Shown: piece by piece, positions 24,797 to 32,499 of the stretch
Layout of the letters: each line of letters begins with the position of its first letter
How positions within the stretch are numbered: position 1 is the stretch's first letter
Notes under the pieces: model-generated
The model's input: only the letters and a program-made list of their open reading frames with translations
Databases searched by the model: none
Told to the model about the DNA's origin: nothing
Origin: Flavobacterium psychrophilum
GTDB lineage: Bacteria > Bacteroidota > Bacteroidia > Flavobacteriales > Flavobacteriaceae
Reading direction: 5' to 3'
Assembly: GCA_945862065.1 (NCBI GenBank)
Contig: CAMAWT010000011.1
Coordinates: 18,887 to 82,886, forward strand
DNA length: 64,000 bases
Translations under genes and position numbers: made by a program

Positions 24797-25779
24797 TTAT
24801 TTCTTTTTAAAAATTGAACCGATTTTATGATGGACTCCAATTCAAACATTACATCGCGTTTTTTCTTTGATGGTGCATAGCAAAATCCTTCGATCACTAA
24901 AATTCGATTGTTTTTTTCGTCAATAATGGCATAATTGATAAATGGTCCGCCCATTGACTCGTGCGAAAGTTCCCAGTTGCCTTTGGTTTCATAGGTTTTT
25001 TTGCCATATATTTTTGTTTCCGATAAATAGGGCGAAAACGCTTTTTCGGTAATCATTCGGGTTTTTGGAACGGCTCCATGAATATATCTGTTTCCTATGG
25101 AATCGCGTTTTTTAATTATTTGTTTGATTACATTTTTTTTGGTTTTAAGCGACGTAATAGGAAGTTCATAAAAAATCAAACTAACGTTTCCGCTGGTAAT
25201 CTCTTTTTTGAACCAAACAAACTTCTTTCCATACATTACCATTTTGTATTTGACTGGAATGGGAATTCGAATGTTGAATTTGTCGCTTAATTTCTGAGAA
25301 TAATTTACCGAATCCTGAAGCATTTGCTTTTGAGAAACTTCTATTTCAGATTGTTTAATGGTTTGTATAATTAACGAATCGTTTGATTGAATGGAGTCAA
25401 GCAATTCTCTGACAGATCTTCCCGAAATATGAACTACAACTTGTGGGTTTACATATTCGTTGGCAACTATCTTAAACTGACTGGTTGAAGCTTTTTTAAT
25501 AACTATAATATTTCTACTATTGCTCATAAATCCTTCTAATAATTTTACAGGATATTGGTTTAATGTAAAATTTGGTTCTTCTTGGGGCAGTCCTAAAACT
25601 GGAGATGCAAATTTATTTCTCACACTATCTCCTACTTCGCCATTCCAGATTTCATCATCAATAATAACTGAAACATTATTGATTTTACCTGTAACTTCTG
25701 TGGTGCGTTTAACGGTTTTCTTGTTGCACGAAACAAGAATACTAAAAACTAAAAGGCATAAAAAATGGGCTTTTTTCAT
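24793..25779 (-). CDS. DUF4837 family lipoprotein
   Basis: This 328-residue protein starts with a lipoprotein signal (FSILVSC, Cys18). The body matches the Bacteroidetes DUF4837 family: WNGEVGDSVRNKFASPVLGLPQEEPNF near the N-terminus and GGPFINYAIID, EGFCYAPSKKKRDVMFELE near the C-terminus. The function is unknown. Neighbours are a lytic transglycosylase upstream and an acetyltransferase downstream. Confidence 0.88.
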   Translation of the reverse strand: MKKAHFLCLLVFSILVSCNKKTVKRTTEVTGKINNVSVIIDDEIWNGEVGDSVRNKFASPVLGLPQEEPNFTLNQYPVKLLEGFMSNSRNIIVIKKASTSQFKIVANEYVNPQVVVHISGRSVRELLDSIQSNDSLIIQTIKQSEIEVSQKQMLQDSVNYSQKLSDKFNIRIPIPVKYKMVMYGKKFVWFKKEITSGNVSLIFYELPITSLKTKKNVIKQIIKKRDSIGNRYIHGAVPKTRMITEKAFSPYLSETKIYGKKTYETKGNWELSHESMGGPFINYAIIDEKNNRILVIEGFCYAPSKKKRDVMFELESIIKSVQFLKRNK

Positions 25780-25795
25780 AATCAGAAATAAAGCC

Positions 25796-25803
25796 CAAAT
25801 TTA
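25796..25803 (-). promoter_or_regulatory. -7 promoter box for the DUF4837 gene
   Basis: The minus strand reads TAAATTTG, 17 bases before the start codon and between the MltD-like gene and the DUF4837 gene. Confidence 0.5.
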
Positions 25804-25819
25804 TAGAAGTTTTTTGGTA

Positions 25820-28123
25820 TTATCCGTTTATTTTTAATTTCATTCCGGGTTTTAAATCGTCTTCTTTTAAATTATTCTGTTTTTTAATATCTGAAATTGA
25901 AACTCCTGGAAATTTTTTTGAAATTTTATACAATGAATCGCCCGGCTGCACTTGATATATTTTTTCTTTTACTTTTTTGGTCGAAGATGTAATTTGTTGA
26001 TTTGATTTATCCGAATCCAAATCAGCGTTTAAGGTTGTTTTCCCTACAACAAGGGTTGTTCCTGCTTTTACAGAATTACCTTCAATAAGGTTAAGTTCTC
26101 TCAATTCATCAATCGAAATTTTATATTTTCGAGCAATAGCTCCCAAAAACTCTCCTTTTGCAACAACATGTTCGATGTTCTTTGTTTCAACAACAATTGC
26201 TTGGTTATCTGGTGCAGATAAAACAAGTTGCATGCCTATTTTAACGTTATCATCGGGCAGGTTGTTCCAGTTTTTTATATCTTCTGGTTTTAAATTATGC
26301 GCTTTAGCGATAGAAAATAAACCATCGTTTTTTACCACCGTATAGAGCTTGTTCTCTTCTTTTTCTTTTACGGTGTCAACGGCTTTTTTAATTTCTGCTT
26401 TTGTTTTTTTAACAGTCGGTGTTGAGGCAATGGCTTCTTTAGGCTCGCTGATAACTGGATTTTTGATTTCTTTTCGTACCGTCGTAGTTACTTTCTCATT
26501 TTTAATGATTTTTAACTTTTCACCTGGCATAATATTCGAACCTTTGATTTTGTTCCATTTTTTAACGTCGGAAACAGCTACATCATATTTTTCTGCTATC
26601 ACACCCAAATTATCTCCCGATTTAACTTTGTGGTATTTAATAACATCTTTTTGAACGGTAACTTTTTCTATTACAAATTGTGGCTTTGTTTTAACCTTTG
26701 TTGAATCACCCGCAATGGCAACTTCTTGTTTATCAATTGGTTTTGAAAGCGAATCTTTTACAGCTAAACTTGATTCTGAAATTTTAATTTTCAAATTTCT
26801 GCCCGATTTTATGTAAGACGATTTCAAACCGTTCCATTTTTTTATTTCGTCTTCAGTTACTTCATATTTTGCAGCGATATCAGCAATATTATCTCCTTTT
26901 CGAACCTTATGATATTTGACATCTCCAGGATTTAATTTTTCAGCAATTGGAGCTTGATTTGGGCGTTCACGTTTGCTTTCTTCATAAGCAATGTACGAAT
27001 AAACTTTTTCCTCATTGGAAGTAAAAATGGCAATCTTGTCTTTTGGAAGTCTCAAATAATTCTGATCTCCTGTTACATATGGCACTTCATTTCTTTTGTA
27101 AGATGGGTTATAAAATTTTAATTCATCGACAGAAATGTCCAATAAATCAGATACTTGTTTAAAAGTCATGTGCTTTTTGACCATGATGGTATCTGTAGCA
27201 AAATGATTGGCAATGGCCTTGTTTGGCACAATTCCGTGTTCTTTGTGGTATTCAAAAATATACATGGTTGCCAAAAAAGCGGGTAAATAACCTTGGGTTT
27301 CTTTGGGTAAATTTTTACGAATATTCCAATAATTTTGTTGCCCTCCAGAGCGTCTGATTGCCTTTGCAACATTTCCGGGTCCTGAATTGTATGATGCTAA
27401 AACCAAATCCCAATCGCCAAAAATTTTATACATATTCAGCATGTATTGAGAAGCGGCTTGACTTGCTTTTAATGGTTCGCTTCTTTCGTCTTCATACGAC
27501 GTTATGTTTAAACCGTATTGTCTTCCTGTTTGGTACATAAATTGCCACAAACCAGTTGCTCCCACTCTAGAAACCGCTAACGGATTCAAGGCAGATTCTA
27601 CCACTGCTAAGTATTTTATTTCTAATGGAATGTTGTTTTTGGCAAGTTCTTCTTCAAAAATAGGAAAGTAAAATTGTGATATTCCCATCAATCGTTCAAA
27701 TCCTTTTTTTCTGTTTTTTAAAAATGATTTGATGACATTTTCTAGACCGATATTGTATTCGATATTAAACGGCGATTTCTCGTCCATTAGTTTTAATCGT
27801 TCCTTCAATAATTCGGTTGGTAATTCATAATCTACCTTTACATCGGGATCGATGTTTTTTATATCTGATAATAAATTTTCATAAACATCCAAAGCAGATA
27901 GCTCTTGCGTCCATCTAGTATCTATGCACGAAGCCATTTCGTCATTTACAAAAGTGGATTTTATAGAATCTAAAAAAGAAATTTTAATGGTTTTTTTAAC
28001 AACCGAATCCTGATTTATAGTTGTTCCTTGTGTTTGTAAAGAAGTGCTTTTTACTACTTCTTGTCCGAAAAGTGCAAAGGAAGCAAATACAAAAATCGCG
28101 GTTAATGGGGTTTTATTAATCAT
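25820..28123 (-). CDS. Membrane-bound lytic transglycosylase with five LysM repeats (MltD-like)
   Basis: The ATG at 28123 gives 767 residues with a signal peptide (to about FGQ, 21). The upstream 10 codons of the open frame lie beside the promoter and are unlikely to be translated. The SLT domain (about 150-300) has the catalytic Glu176 in VVESALNPLA, then GATGLWQFM and SYNSGPGNV. Five LysM motifs follow in the C-terminal half, recognisable by YHKVRKGDN, YHKVKSGDN, YTVVKNDG, HVVAKGE and YQVQPGDS. The enzyme cleaves peptidoglycan glycan strands to give anhydromuramyl ends. LysM repeats bind the wall. Confidence 0.93.
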   Translation of the reverse strand: MINKTPLTAIFVFASFALFGQEVVKSTSLQTQGTTINQDSVVKKTIKISFLDSIKSTFVNDEMASCIDTRWTQELSALDVYENLLSDIKNIDPDVKVDYELPTELLKERLKLMDEKSPFNIEYNIGLENVIKSFLKNRKKGFERLMGISQFYFPIFEEELAKNNIPLEIKYLAVVESALNPLAVSRVGATGLWQFMYQTGRQYGLNITSYEDERSEPLKASQAASQYMLNMYKIFGDWDLVLASYNSGPGNVAKAIRRSGGQQNYWNIRKNLPKETQGYLPAFLATMYIFEYHKEHGIVPNKAIANHFATDTIMVKKHMTFKQVSDLLDISVDELKFYNPSYKRNEVPYVTGDQNYLRLPKDKIAIFTSNEEKVYSYIAYEESKRERPNQAPIAEKLNPGDVKYHKVRKGDNIADIAAKYEVTEDEIKKWNGLKSSYIKSGRNLKIKISESSLAVKDSLSKPIDKQEVAIAGDSTKVKTKPQFVIEKVTVQKDVIKYHKVKSGDNLGVIAEKYDVAVSDVKKWNKIKGSNIMPGEKLKIIKNEKVTTTVRKEIKNPVISEPKEAIASTPTVKKTKAEIKKAVDTVKEKEENKLYTVVKNDGLFSIAKAHNLKPEDIKNWNNLPDDNVKIGMQLVLSAPDNQAIVVETKNIEHVVAKGEFLGAIARKYKISIDELRELNLIEGNSVKAGTTLVVGKTTLNADLDSDKSNQQITSSTKKVKEKIYQVQPGDSLYKISKKFPGVSISDIKKQNNLKEDDLKPGMKLKING

Positions 28124-28164
28124 GTTTTTGTTTGTTTTAAATGTATGTAGCATACAGTAAGAAA

Positions 28165-28172
28165 CAAACTTA
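28165..28172 (-). promoter_or_regulatory. -7 promoter box for the MltD-like gene
   Basis: The minus strand reads TAAGTTTG, 41 bases before the ATG at 28123, in the gap after pgk. Confidence 0.5.
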
Positions 28173-28220
28173 CTGATTTATAATACATTATAATGTTTAA
28201 TATTTGTTAAAAAACAACAA

Positions 28221-29408
28221 TTAGTCTAAAACAGCTTGAATTCCAGGTAAAACTCTTCCTTCCAACATTTCTAACATGGCGCCACCGCCTGTTGACACAT
28301 AACTCATTTTTTCTTCCAATCCGAATTGTTTTACAGCTGCAACAGAATCGCCACCGCCCACTAATGAGAATGCCCCGTTAGCAGTTGCTTCTGCAATAAA
28401 CTCGCCCAATTGAATGGTTCCTTGTGCAAACGTTGGCATTTCAAAAACACCTAGTGGTCCGTTCCAAAGAATGGTTTTGGACTCTAAAATTACTTTTTTG
28501 AATTGTTCCAATGATTTTGGTCCGGCGTCCAATCCTTGCCATCCGTCGGGAATTTGAGTTACATCAATCACTTGAGTATTTGCGTCATTTGAAAAACTAT
28601 CTGCAGCAATCACATCAACCGGAATATGAATTTGAACACCTTTTTCTTTGGCAAGACGTAAAATTTCTAATGCCAAATCTTGTTTGTCGTCTTCGCAAAT
28701 TGAGTTTCCAACCTTCCCGCCAAGGGCTTTTACAAATGTAAAGGTCATTCCGCCACCAATAATCATGTGGTCAACTTTGTCTAATATATTTTCAATTACG
28801 GTAATTTTTGAAGAAACTTTAGACCCTCCTAATACAGCCGTTACTGGTTTTACTGAATTGTTTAATACTCTGTTCAAACTCTCGATTTCTTTTGCCAGAA
28901 GCATTCCGAAACATTTATTATTTTGAAAAAACTGAGCAATGATAGTTGTTGACGCGTGGGCTCTGTGTGCAGTACCAAATGCATCGTTTACATAAATGTC
29001 TCCTAATGAAGCCAATTCTTTTGCAAAAGTAACATCGCCAGCTTCTTCTTCTGGGTAAAAACGTAAATTTTCTAACAACAATACTTGACCTGGTTGTAGG
29101 TTTTGAGCGGCTTGTTGTGCTACTTCACCCTTGCAATCTGAAGCAAATAATACGGGAACTCCTAAAACTTCTTGGGTTGTAGCTACAATATGACGTAATG
29201 AAAACTGATCTTCTTTTCCGTTGGGTCTTCCAAGGTGCGACATCAAAATAACGCTTCCGCCATCGGCAAGGATTTTATCAATAGTTGGTTTGGCAGCCTC
29301 AATTCTGTTGGCATCAGTTACTGCAAAATTTGCGTCTAAAGGCACATTAAAATCTACTCTAACAATGGCTTTTTTGTTTTGGAAATTGAAGTCGTTCAAA
29401 GTTTTCAT
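28221..29408 (-). CDS. pgk: Phosphoglycerate kinase
   Basis: This glycolytic and gluconeogenic enzyme moves phosphate between 1,3-bisphosphoglycerate and ADP. The 395-residue length is normal. Substrate-site motifs RVDFNVPLD (17-25) and SHLGRP, the central [11 protein letters not shown], and the nucleotide-binding [13 protein letters not shown] near the C-terminus are all present. It stands as a single gene with a -7 box upstream. Confidence 0.97.
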   Translation of the reverse strand: MKTLNDFNFQNKKAIVRVDFNVPLDANFAVTDANRIEAAKPTIDKILADGGSVILMSHLGRPNGKEDQFSLRHIVATTQEVLGVPVLFASDCKGEVAQQAAQNLQPGQVLLLENLRFYPEEEAGDVTFAKELASLGDIYVNDAFGTAHRAHASTTIIAQFFQNNKCFGMLLAKEIESLNRVLNNSVKPVTAVLGGSKVSSKITVIENILDKVDHMIIGGGMTFTFVKALGGKVGNSICEDDKQDLALEILRLAKEKGVQIHIPVDVIAADSFSNDANTQVIDVTQIPDGWQGLDAGPKSLEQFKKVILESKTILWNGPLGVFEMPTFAQGTIQLGEFIAEATANGAFSLVGGGDSVAAVKQFGLEEKMSYVSTGGGAMLEMLEGRVLPGIQAVLD

Positions 29409-29445
29409 TATTCGTTTTTTGTTGTTGAATTAATTTACAAACATA

Positions 29446-29453
29446 CAAAATTA
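29446..29453 (-). promoter_or_regulatory. -7 promoter box for pgk within a palindrome
   Basis: The minus strand reads TAATTTTG, 37 bases before the pgk start. It lies in a palindrome, ACATACAAAA (29441-29450) with TTTTGTATGT (29458-29467), which could be a regulator site or the start of a 5' UTR hairpin. Confidence 0.45.
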
Positions 29454-29696
29454 TTATTTTTGTATGTTTTAAAATTAATTTTCTATTGTTTGGAAACAAA
29501 AAAACCACCGAATTTGTGGTTGTGGTTTGTGTTATTTTGAATTTAATGGAGGTTGAAATTGGAATTTTTTGGGATTTGTTTTCGTCAGATTTGGTAAGAC
29601 CTACAAACTTTTAAACACAAAAGTTTGGGAAAAAATAGATTTTTCGTATTTTTAAACTAGCTGTATGTAAAAAGAATTTGCAAACAAGTTAAAAAA

Positions 29697-29716
29697 AAGA
29701 GGAACTAAATCCTCTT
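29697..29716 (-). terminator. Terminator of the orphan membrane protein gene
   Basis: On the minus strand AAGAGGA and TCCTCTT form a 7-bp stem with a 6-base loop followed by a run of eight T. It lies about 170 bases beyond the stop of the orphan gene. Confidence 0.8.
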
Positions 29717-29869
29717 GAAAATTTAACAAAAACTTTTCGATAACCCATAAATGCTGTGAATGTAATCGGTTCCGTTCAACAAGAGTTTAACTCATTGATT
29801 TTATTTTTTGTTGGTATTCGTTGAATTTCATTTCATTGCTCGGCTTTCATCCGCAACGAAACTCTAGTT

Positions 29870-29883
29870 GTTAACGGTAGTTT
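29870..29883. repeat. Left inverted repeat of the cassette-like orphan gene
   Basis: GTTAACGGTAGTTT is the reverse complement, at 12 of 14 positions, of AAATTACCGCTAAC at 30483-30496. The arm ends three bases before the stop codon of the orphan gene. Confidence 0.55.
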
Positions 29884-29885
29884 CT

Positions 29886-30452
29886 TTATGTCACACAAAT
29901 ATTAACAAAGATCGTTTGCTCATCATCATAGAAAAAAATGTTCAAAAAATGATCTTCTTCGCCCTCTATTTTTCGTATAAACTTTTTAATTATTTTAATA
30001 TCTTTTTTTTCTTTTAACGTATTTTTAAATTCAGCGAAACCAACAATTTCTTTTTCTTCACTAATTCTTTTGTCATCATTTAATTCCTTTAAAAGCTTTT
30101 TATAATCAGATTTAGATAATTTAATTTGTGAACTAGAGCAATATTCTCCTTTAAAGTCAGGGTAAGAAGCTGACTTTTCAATAAATTCGGCCGATTCAGG
30201 AATTTCTCTTAACGTTACTGTCTTAAATACTTCTTCATAAAAGCTTTCAGAAGGATAAAGTGAGTCATAAGTTATATAAACTATTGCGAATAGAATAGTT
30301 AAAACATAAGCTATATTTATTTTTCGACTAAATTCACGTGAGAGTTTTTGCTTTCTTTTAAGGTATATTTTGAAAGGCAAGTAAATTAAATATAATATTC
30401 CACCTCCAATTGAAAAGATGATAAACATAATACAAAAAACAAAAATTCCCAT
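29886..30452 (-). CDS. Orphan membrane protein of unknown function
   Basis: This 188-residue protein has two predicted transmembrane helices, about 3-25 (FVFCIMFIIFSIGGGILYLIYL) and about 46-62 (INIAYVLTILFAIVYI). A soluble Lys/Glu-rich C-terminal domain follows. I recognise no family. The gene stands alone between matching boundary sequences: 14-bp imperfect inverted repeats and a GTAGTTTCT direct repeat at 29877 and 30468. This gives it a cassette-like appearance. Confidence 0.65.
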   Translation of the reverse strand: MGIFVFCIMFIIFSIGGGILYLIYLPFKIYLKRKQKLSREFSRKINIAYVLTILFAIVYITYDSLYPSESFYEEVFKTVTLREIPESAEFIEKSASYPDFKGEYCSSSQIKLSKSDYKKLLKELNDDKRISEEKEIVGFAEFKNTLKEKKDIKIIKKFIRKIEGEEDHFLNIFFYDDEQTIFVNICVT

Positions 30453-30482
30453 AGTTTATTGATTTGTGTAGTTTCTGCGACG

Positions 30483-30496
30483 AAATTACCGCTAAC
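30483..30496. repeat. Right inverted repeat of the cassette-like orphan gene
   Basis: AAATTACCGCTAAC pairs with 29870-29883 at 12 of 14 positions. Just before it, GCGACGAAATT (30477-30487) resembles GCAACGAAACT at 29852-29862 in direct orientation. Confidence 0.55.
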
Positions 30497-30663
30497 TAAT
30501 TAACATAAGAAAGTTATTGCGTTTTTAACATATTCTATTTGGCAAATAACTTCCAACAAGCTTTGTGTTTTTGTAAATATTTTTCAAATGTAAACAAAAA
30601 TTTTTATTGTGGTGGTTTTGGTTTTGGCTTTTTTGGAAAACAAATATTCAGTATTCCGTAAAC

Positions 30664-30752
30664 CCGCATGAGGGATGGAGGCGGCATCCTTTTACTTGCC
30701 CCTGTGCGGCGGTGCTGGTTTGGGGCAAGCAAAAGATATAGCCGAGAGCCCG
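30664..30752 (+). ncRNA. flavo-1-like RNA/intergenic repeat, copy C
   Basis: The element has GGGATGGAGGCGGCATCC, a hairpin with 14-base arms matching at 13 positions (30689-30702 and 30722-30735), then AGATATAGCCGAGAGCCCGAC. The blocks match copies A, B and D. It is much richer in GC than its surroundings. It ends about 105 bases before the holB start. Confidence 0.6.
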
Positions 30753-30753
30753 A

Positions 30754-30796
30754 CGGCAAAAGCCCTGGGCAGCTTTGCTGATTGGGGCTTTTGCCG
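30754..30796 (+). other. Strong GC-rich hairpin upstream of holB
   Basis: CGGCAAAAGCCC (30754-30765) pairs perfectly with GGGCTTTTGCCG (30785-30796). It directly follows the flavo-1-like element and has no T-run, so it may be part of the RNA structure or a processing stem rather than a terminator. Confidence 0.6.
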
Positions 30797-30846
30797 GCAT
30801 GCCCAAATATCTGAAATTGTATTTTTATTTTTGGATGGGTTTGTAG

Positions 30847-30854
30847 TATCTTTG
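30847..30854 (+). promoter_or_regulatory. -7 promoter box for holB
   Basis: TATCTTTG matches TAnnTTTG and ends only three bases before the ATG at 30858, so the transcript would be nearly leaderless. This supports the downstream start for holB. Confidence 0.45.
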
Positions 30855-30857
30855 CTT

Positions 30858-32006
30858 ATGCAGTTTTCAGAAATTTTAGGTCACGAACACATTAAAAGTC
30901 ATTTGCAAAAAAGTGCCGAGCAGGGTAGGGTGCCGCATGCGCAATTGTTTGTGGGTCCGGAGGGCACGGGGACTTTGGCGATGGCGATTGCCTATGCGCA
31001 ATACTTGATTTGTGGTAATGTGGGCGGTGAAAATGTGGGTGAAAACACGGCTTGTAATTTGAAGTTTGGGAATTTTTCGCACCCCGATTTGCATTTTGTT
31101 TTTCCAACGGTGACGACGGAAGATGTGAAATCAAAACCGAAGAGTATTGATTTTATGTCGGAATGGCGTAATTTTTTGTCTGAAAATGTGTACGGAGGCT
31201 TGTTTGACTGGTATAAAGAGTTGGGGGTGAAGAATAAACAAGGCGAAATTAGGGTAGATGATGCGCAGGAAATTTTGAAATCTTTGTCGTTGAAAGCGAT
31301 GGAAGGCGGTTACAAGGTTTTGATTATTTGGATGGCTGATAAATTGAATTTGTCGGCATCAAATAAATTGTTGAAATTTTTGGAGGAACCTACTGACAAG
31401 ACGGTTTTTATATTGATTTCTGAAAAGGAAGAAGATATTATTCAAACGATTCGGTCGCGATGCCAAGTACTTCATTTTAATGCACTTCCTGAAAAGGAGA
31501 TTGCAGATGCTTTGGTTAATAACCACGGATTGGAAGTAAACAAGGCACAAAAAATAGCTCATTTGTCGCAGGGAAATTACAATAAATCGTTGCGCCTTTT
31601 GCATGATGTGGGCGAGGATTTTCCGTTTGAACAATGGTTTGTTGACTGGGTTCGGGCTGCTTTTAGAGCCAAAGGAAATGCAGCATCTGTTCTGGATTTA
31701 ATTGTGTGGAGCGATACCATTGCGGGCATTGGGCGTGAGGCGCAAAAGAAATTTTTGAATTATTGTATTGATGTTTTTCGTCAGGCGCTTTTGTTGAATT
31801 ATGAAACACCAGAGCTTGTTTATTTTGAGCCGTCTGTAGAAAAATTTAAATTGGAAAATTTTGCTCCTTTTGTGAATAATTCAAATATTCAGGAGATTTT
31901 TAAAGAGCTCTCGGATGCTATTTATCATATTGAACGCAACGGAAATGCAAAATTGATTTTGACTGATTTATCTATAAAATTAACCCGATTAATCCATAAA
32001 AAATAA
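30858..32006 (+). CDS. holB: DNA polymerase III subunit delta'
   Basis: This clamp-loader subunit helps place the sliding clamp on DNA. The ATG at 30858 (MQFSEILGHEHIKSHL) gives 382 residues. The open frame begins at 30675, but its first 61 codons cross the flavo-1-like element and the hairpin and have no family similarity. The AAA+ fold is visible, with a degenerate P-loop GPEGTGTLAMA that lacks the usual lysine, as expected for an ATP-inactive delta' subunit, and the sensor 1 region FLEEPTDKTVFILIS. SRC is kept as SRCQVLHF. A DoxX-like gene follows five bases later. Confidence 0.93.
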   Translation: MQFSEILGHEHIKSHLQKSAEQGRVPHAQLFVGPEGTGTLAMAIAYAQYLICGNVGGENVGENTACNLKFGNFSHPDLHFVFPTVTTEDVKSKPKSIDFMSEWRNFLSENVYGGLFDWYKELGVKNKQGEIRVDDAQEILKSLSLKAMEGGYKVLIIWMADKLNLSASNKLLKFLEEPTDKTVFILISEKEEDIIQTIRSRCQVLHFNALPEKEIADALVNNHGLEVNKAQKIAHLSQGNYNKSLRLLHDVGEDFPFEQWFVDWVRAAFRAKGNAASVLDLIVWSDTIAGIGREAQKKFLNYCIDVFRQALLLNYETPELVYFEPSVEKFKLENFAPFVNNSNIQEIFKELSDAIYHIERNGNAKLILTDLSIKLTRLIHKK

Positions 32007-32011
32007 TACCT

Positions 32012-32395
32012 ATGAATTATCCTGCTTCTATTTTAATTTTAATTTTTTTGGCGGTAACTTTTATTACCTCTGCCCACGACAAATTGTTTCATTGGAACGA
32101 TAATGTTTCTTGGTTAAAATCGCATTTTGCCAAAACCATTATTAAAGATTTTGTGCCCGCTTCTTTAGGCTTGGTTTTGTTTTTGGAACTTATTGCTGGT
32201 ATTTTGAGTGTTATTGGCGTGTTTCAAATTTTTATTTCTGGCGAACGCTTTTTTGGTTATTATGGCGCGGTTTTTTCGTCAATTGCTTTGTTGTTTTTAT
32301 TGTTAGGACAGCGATTGGCTAAAGAATATGATGGTGCTAGAACCATTGCTATTTATTTTGTTCCGGCGGTTATTGCGGTTTATTGGTTGAGTTAG
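32012..32395 (+). CDS. DoxX-like integral membrane protein
   Basis: This 127-residue protein has four hydrophobic segments (about 5-17, 46-70, 80-97 and 108-126) and a DoxX-type layout with the charged pair at AHDKLFHW. The function of this family is poorly defined, and some members act with thiol oxidation systems. It follows holB by five bases and is probably cotranscribed. The gap after it (32396-32499) contains degenerate TGACTG and AGTTACTAGTAATTGG-type low-complexity repeats. Confidence 0.8.
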   Translation: MNYPASILILIFLAVTFITSAHDKLFHWNDNVSWLKSHFAKTIIKDFVPASLGLVLFLELIAGILSVIGVFQIFISGERFFGYYGAVFSSIALLFLLLGQRLAKEYDGARTIAIYFVPAVIAVYWLS

Positions 32396-32499
32396 TTTTT
32401 TTTCTTTTAGGCATTAGGCAATAGTGATAAGTGATTAGTTACTAGTAATTGGTAATTAGAGACTTGAAAACTGTGACTGTTGACTGCGACTGAAAAAAT

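Larger units (their letters stand above)
29409..29885. other. 477-bp intergenic region between pgk and the orphan membrane protein gene
   Basis: It contains the pgk promoter palindrome, the terminator at 29697-29716, and boundary-type repeats next to the orphan gene (29852-29885). The rest is AT-rich with no open frame that resembles a gene. Confidence 0.6.
30453..30857. other. 405-bp region upstream of holB
   Basis: It holds the right boundary repeat of the orphan gene, AT-rich sequence, a flavo-1-like element (30664-30752) and a strong GC-rich hairpin (30754-30796). The holB frame is open through the last part, but that is a side effect of the GC-rich RNA-like element. Confidence 0.65.

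Noticed and set aside
29870..30496. Integron attC-type cassette
   Set aside because: The inverted repeats do not have the paired RYYYAAC/GTTRRRY core layout, and no integrase is present. Only a general cassette-like appearance is claimed.
30675..30857. 61-residue N-terminal extension of HolB
   Set aside because: It crosses the flavo-1-like element and the GC-rich hairpin, has no family similarity, and a promoter box lies just before the ATG at 30858.
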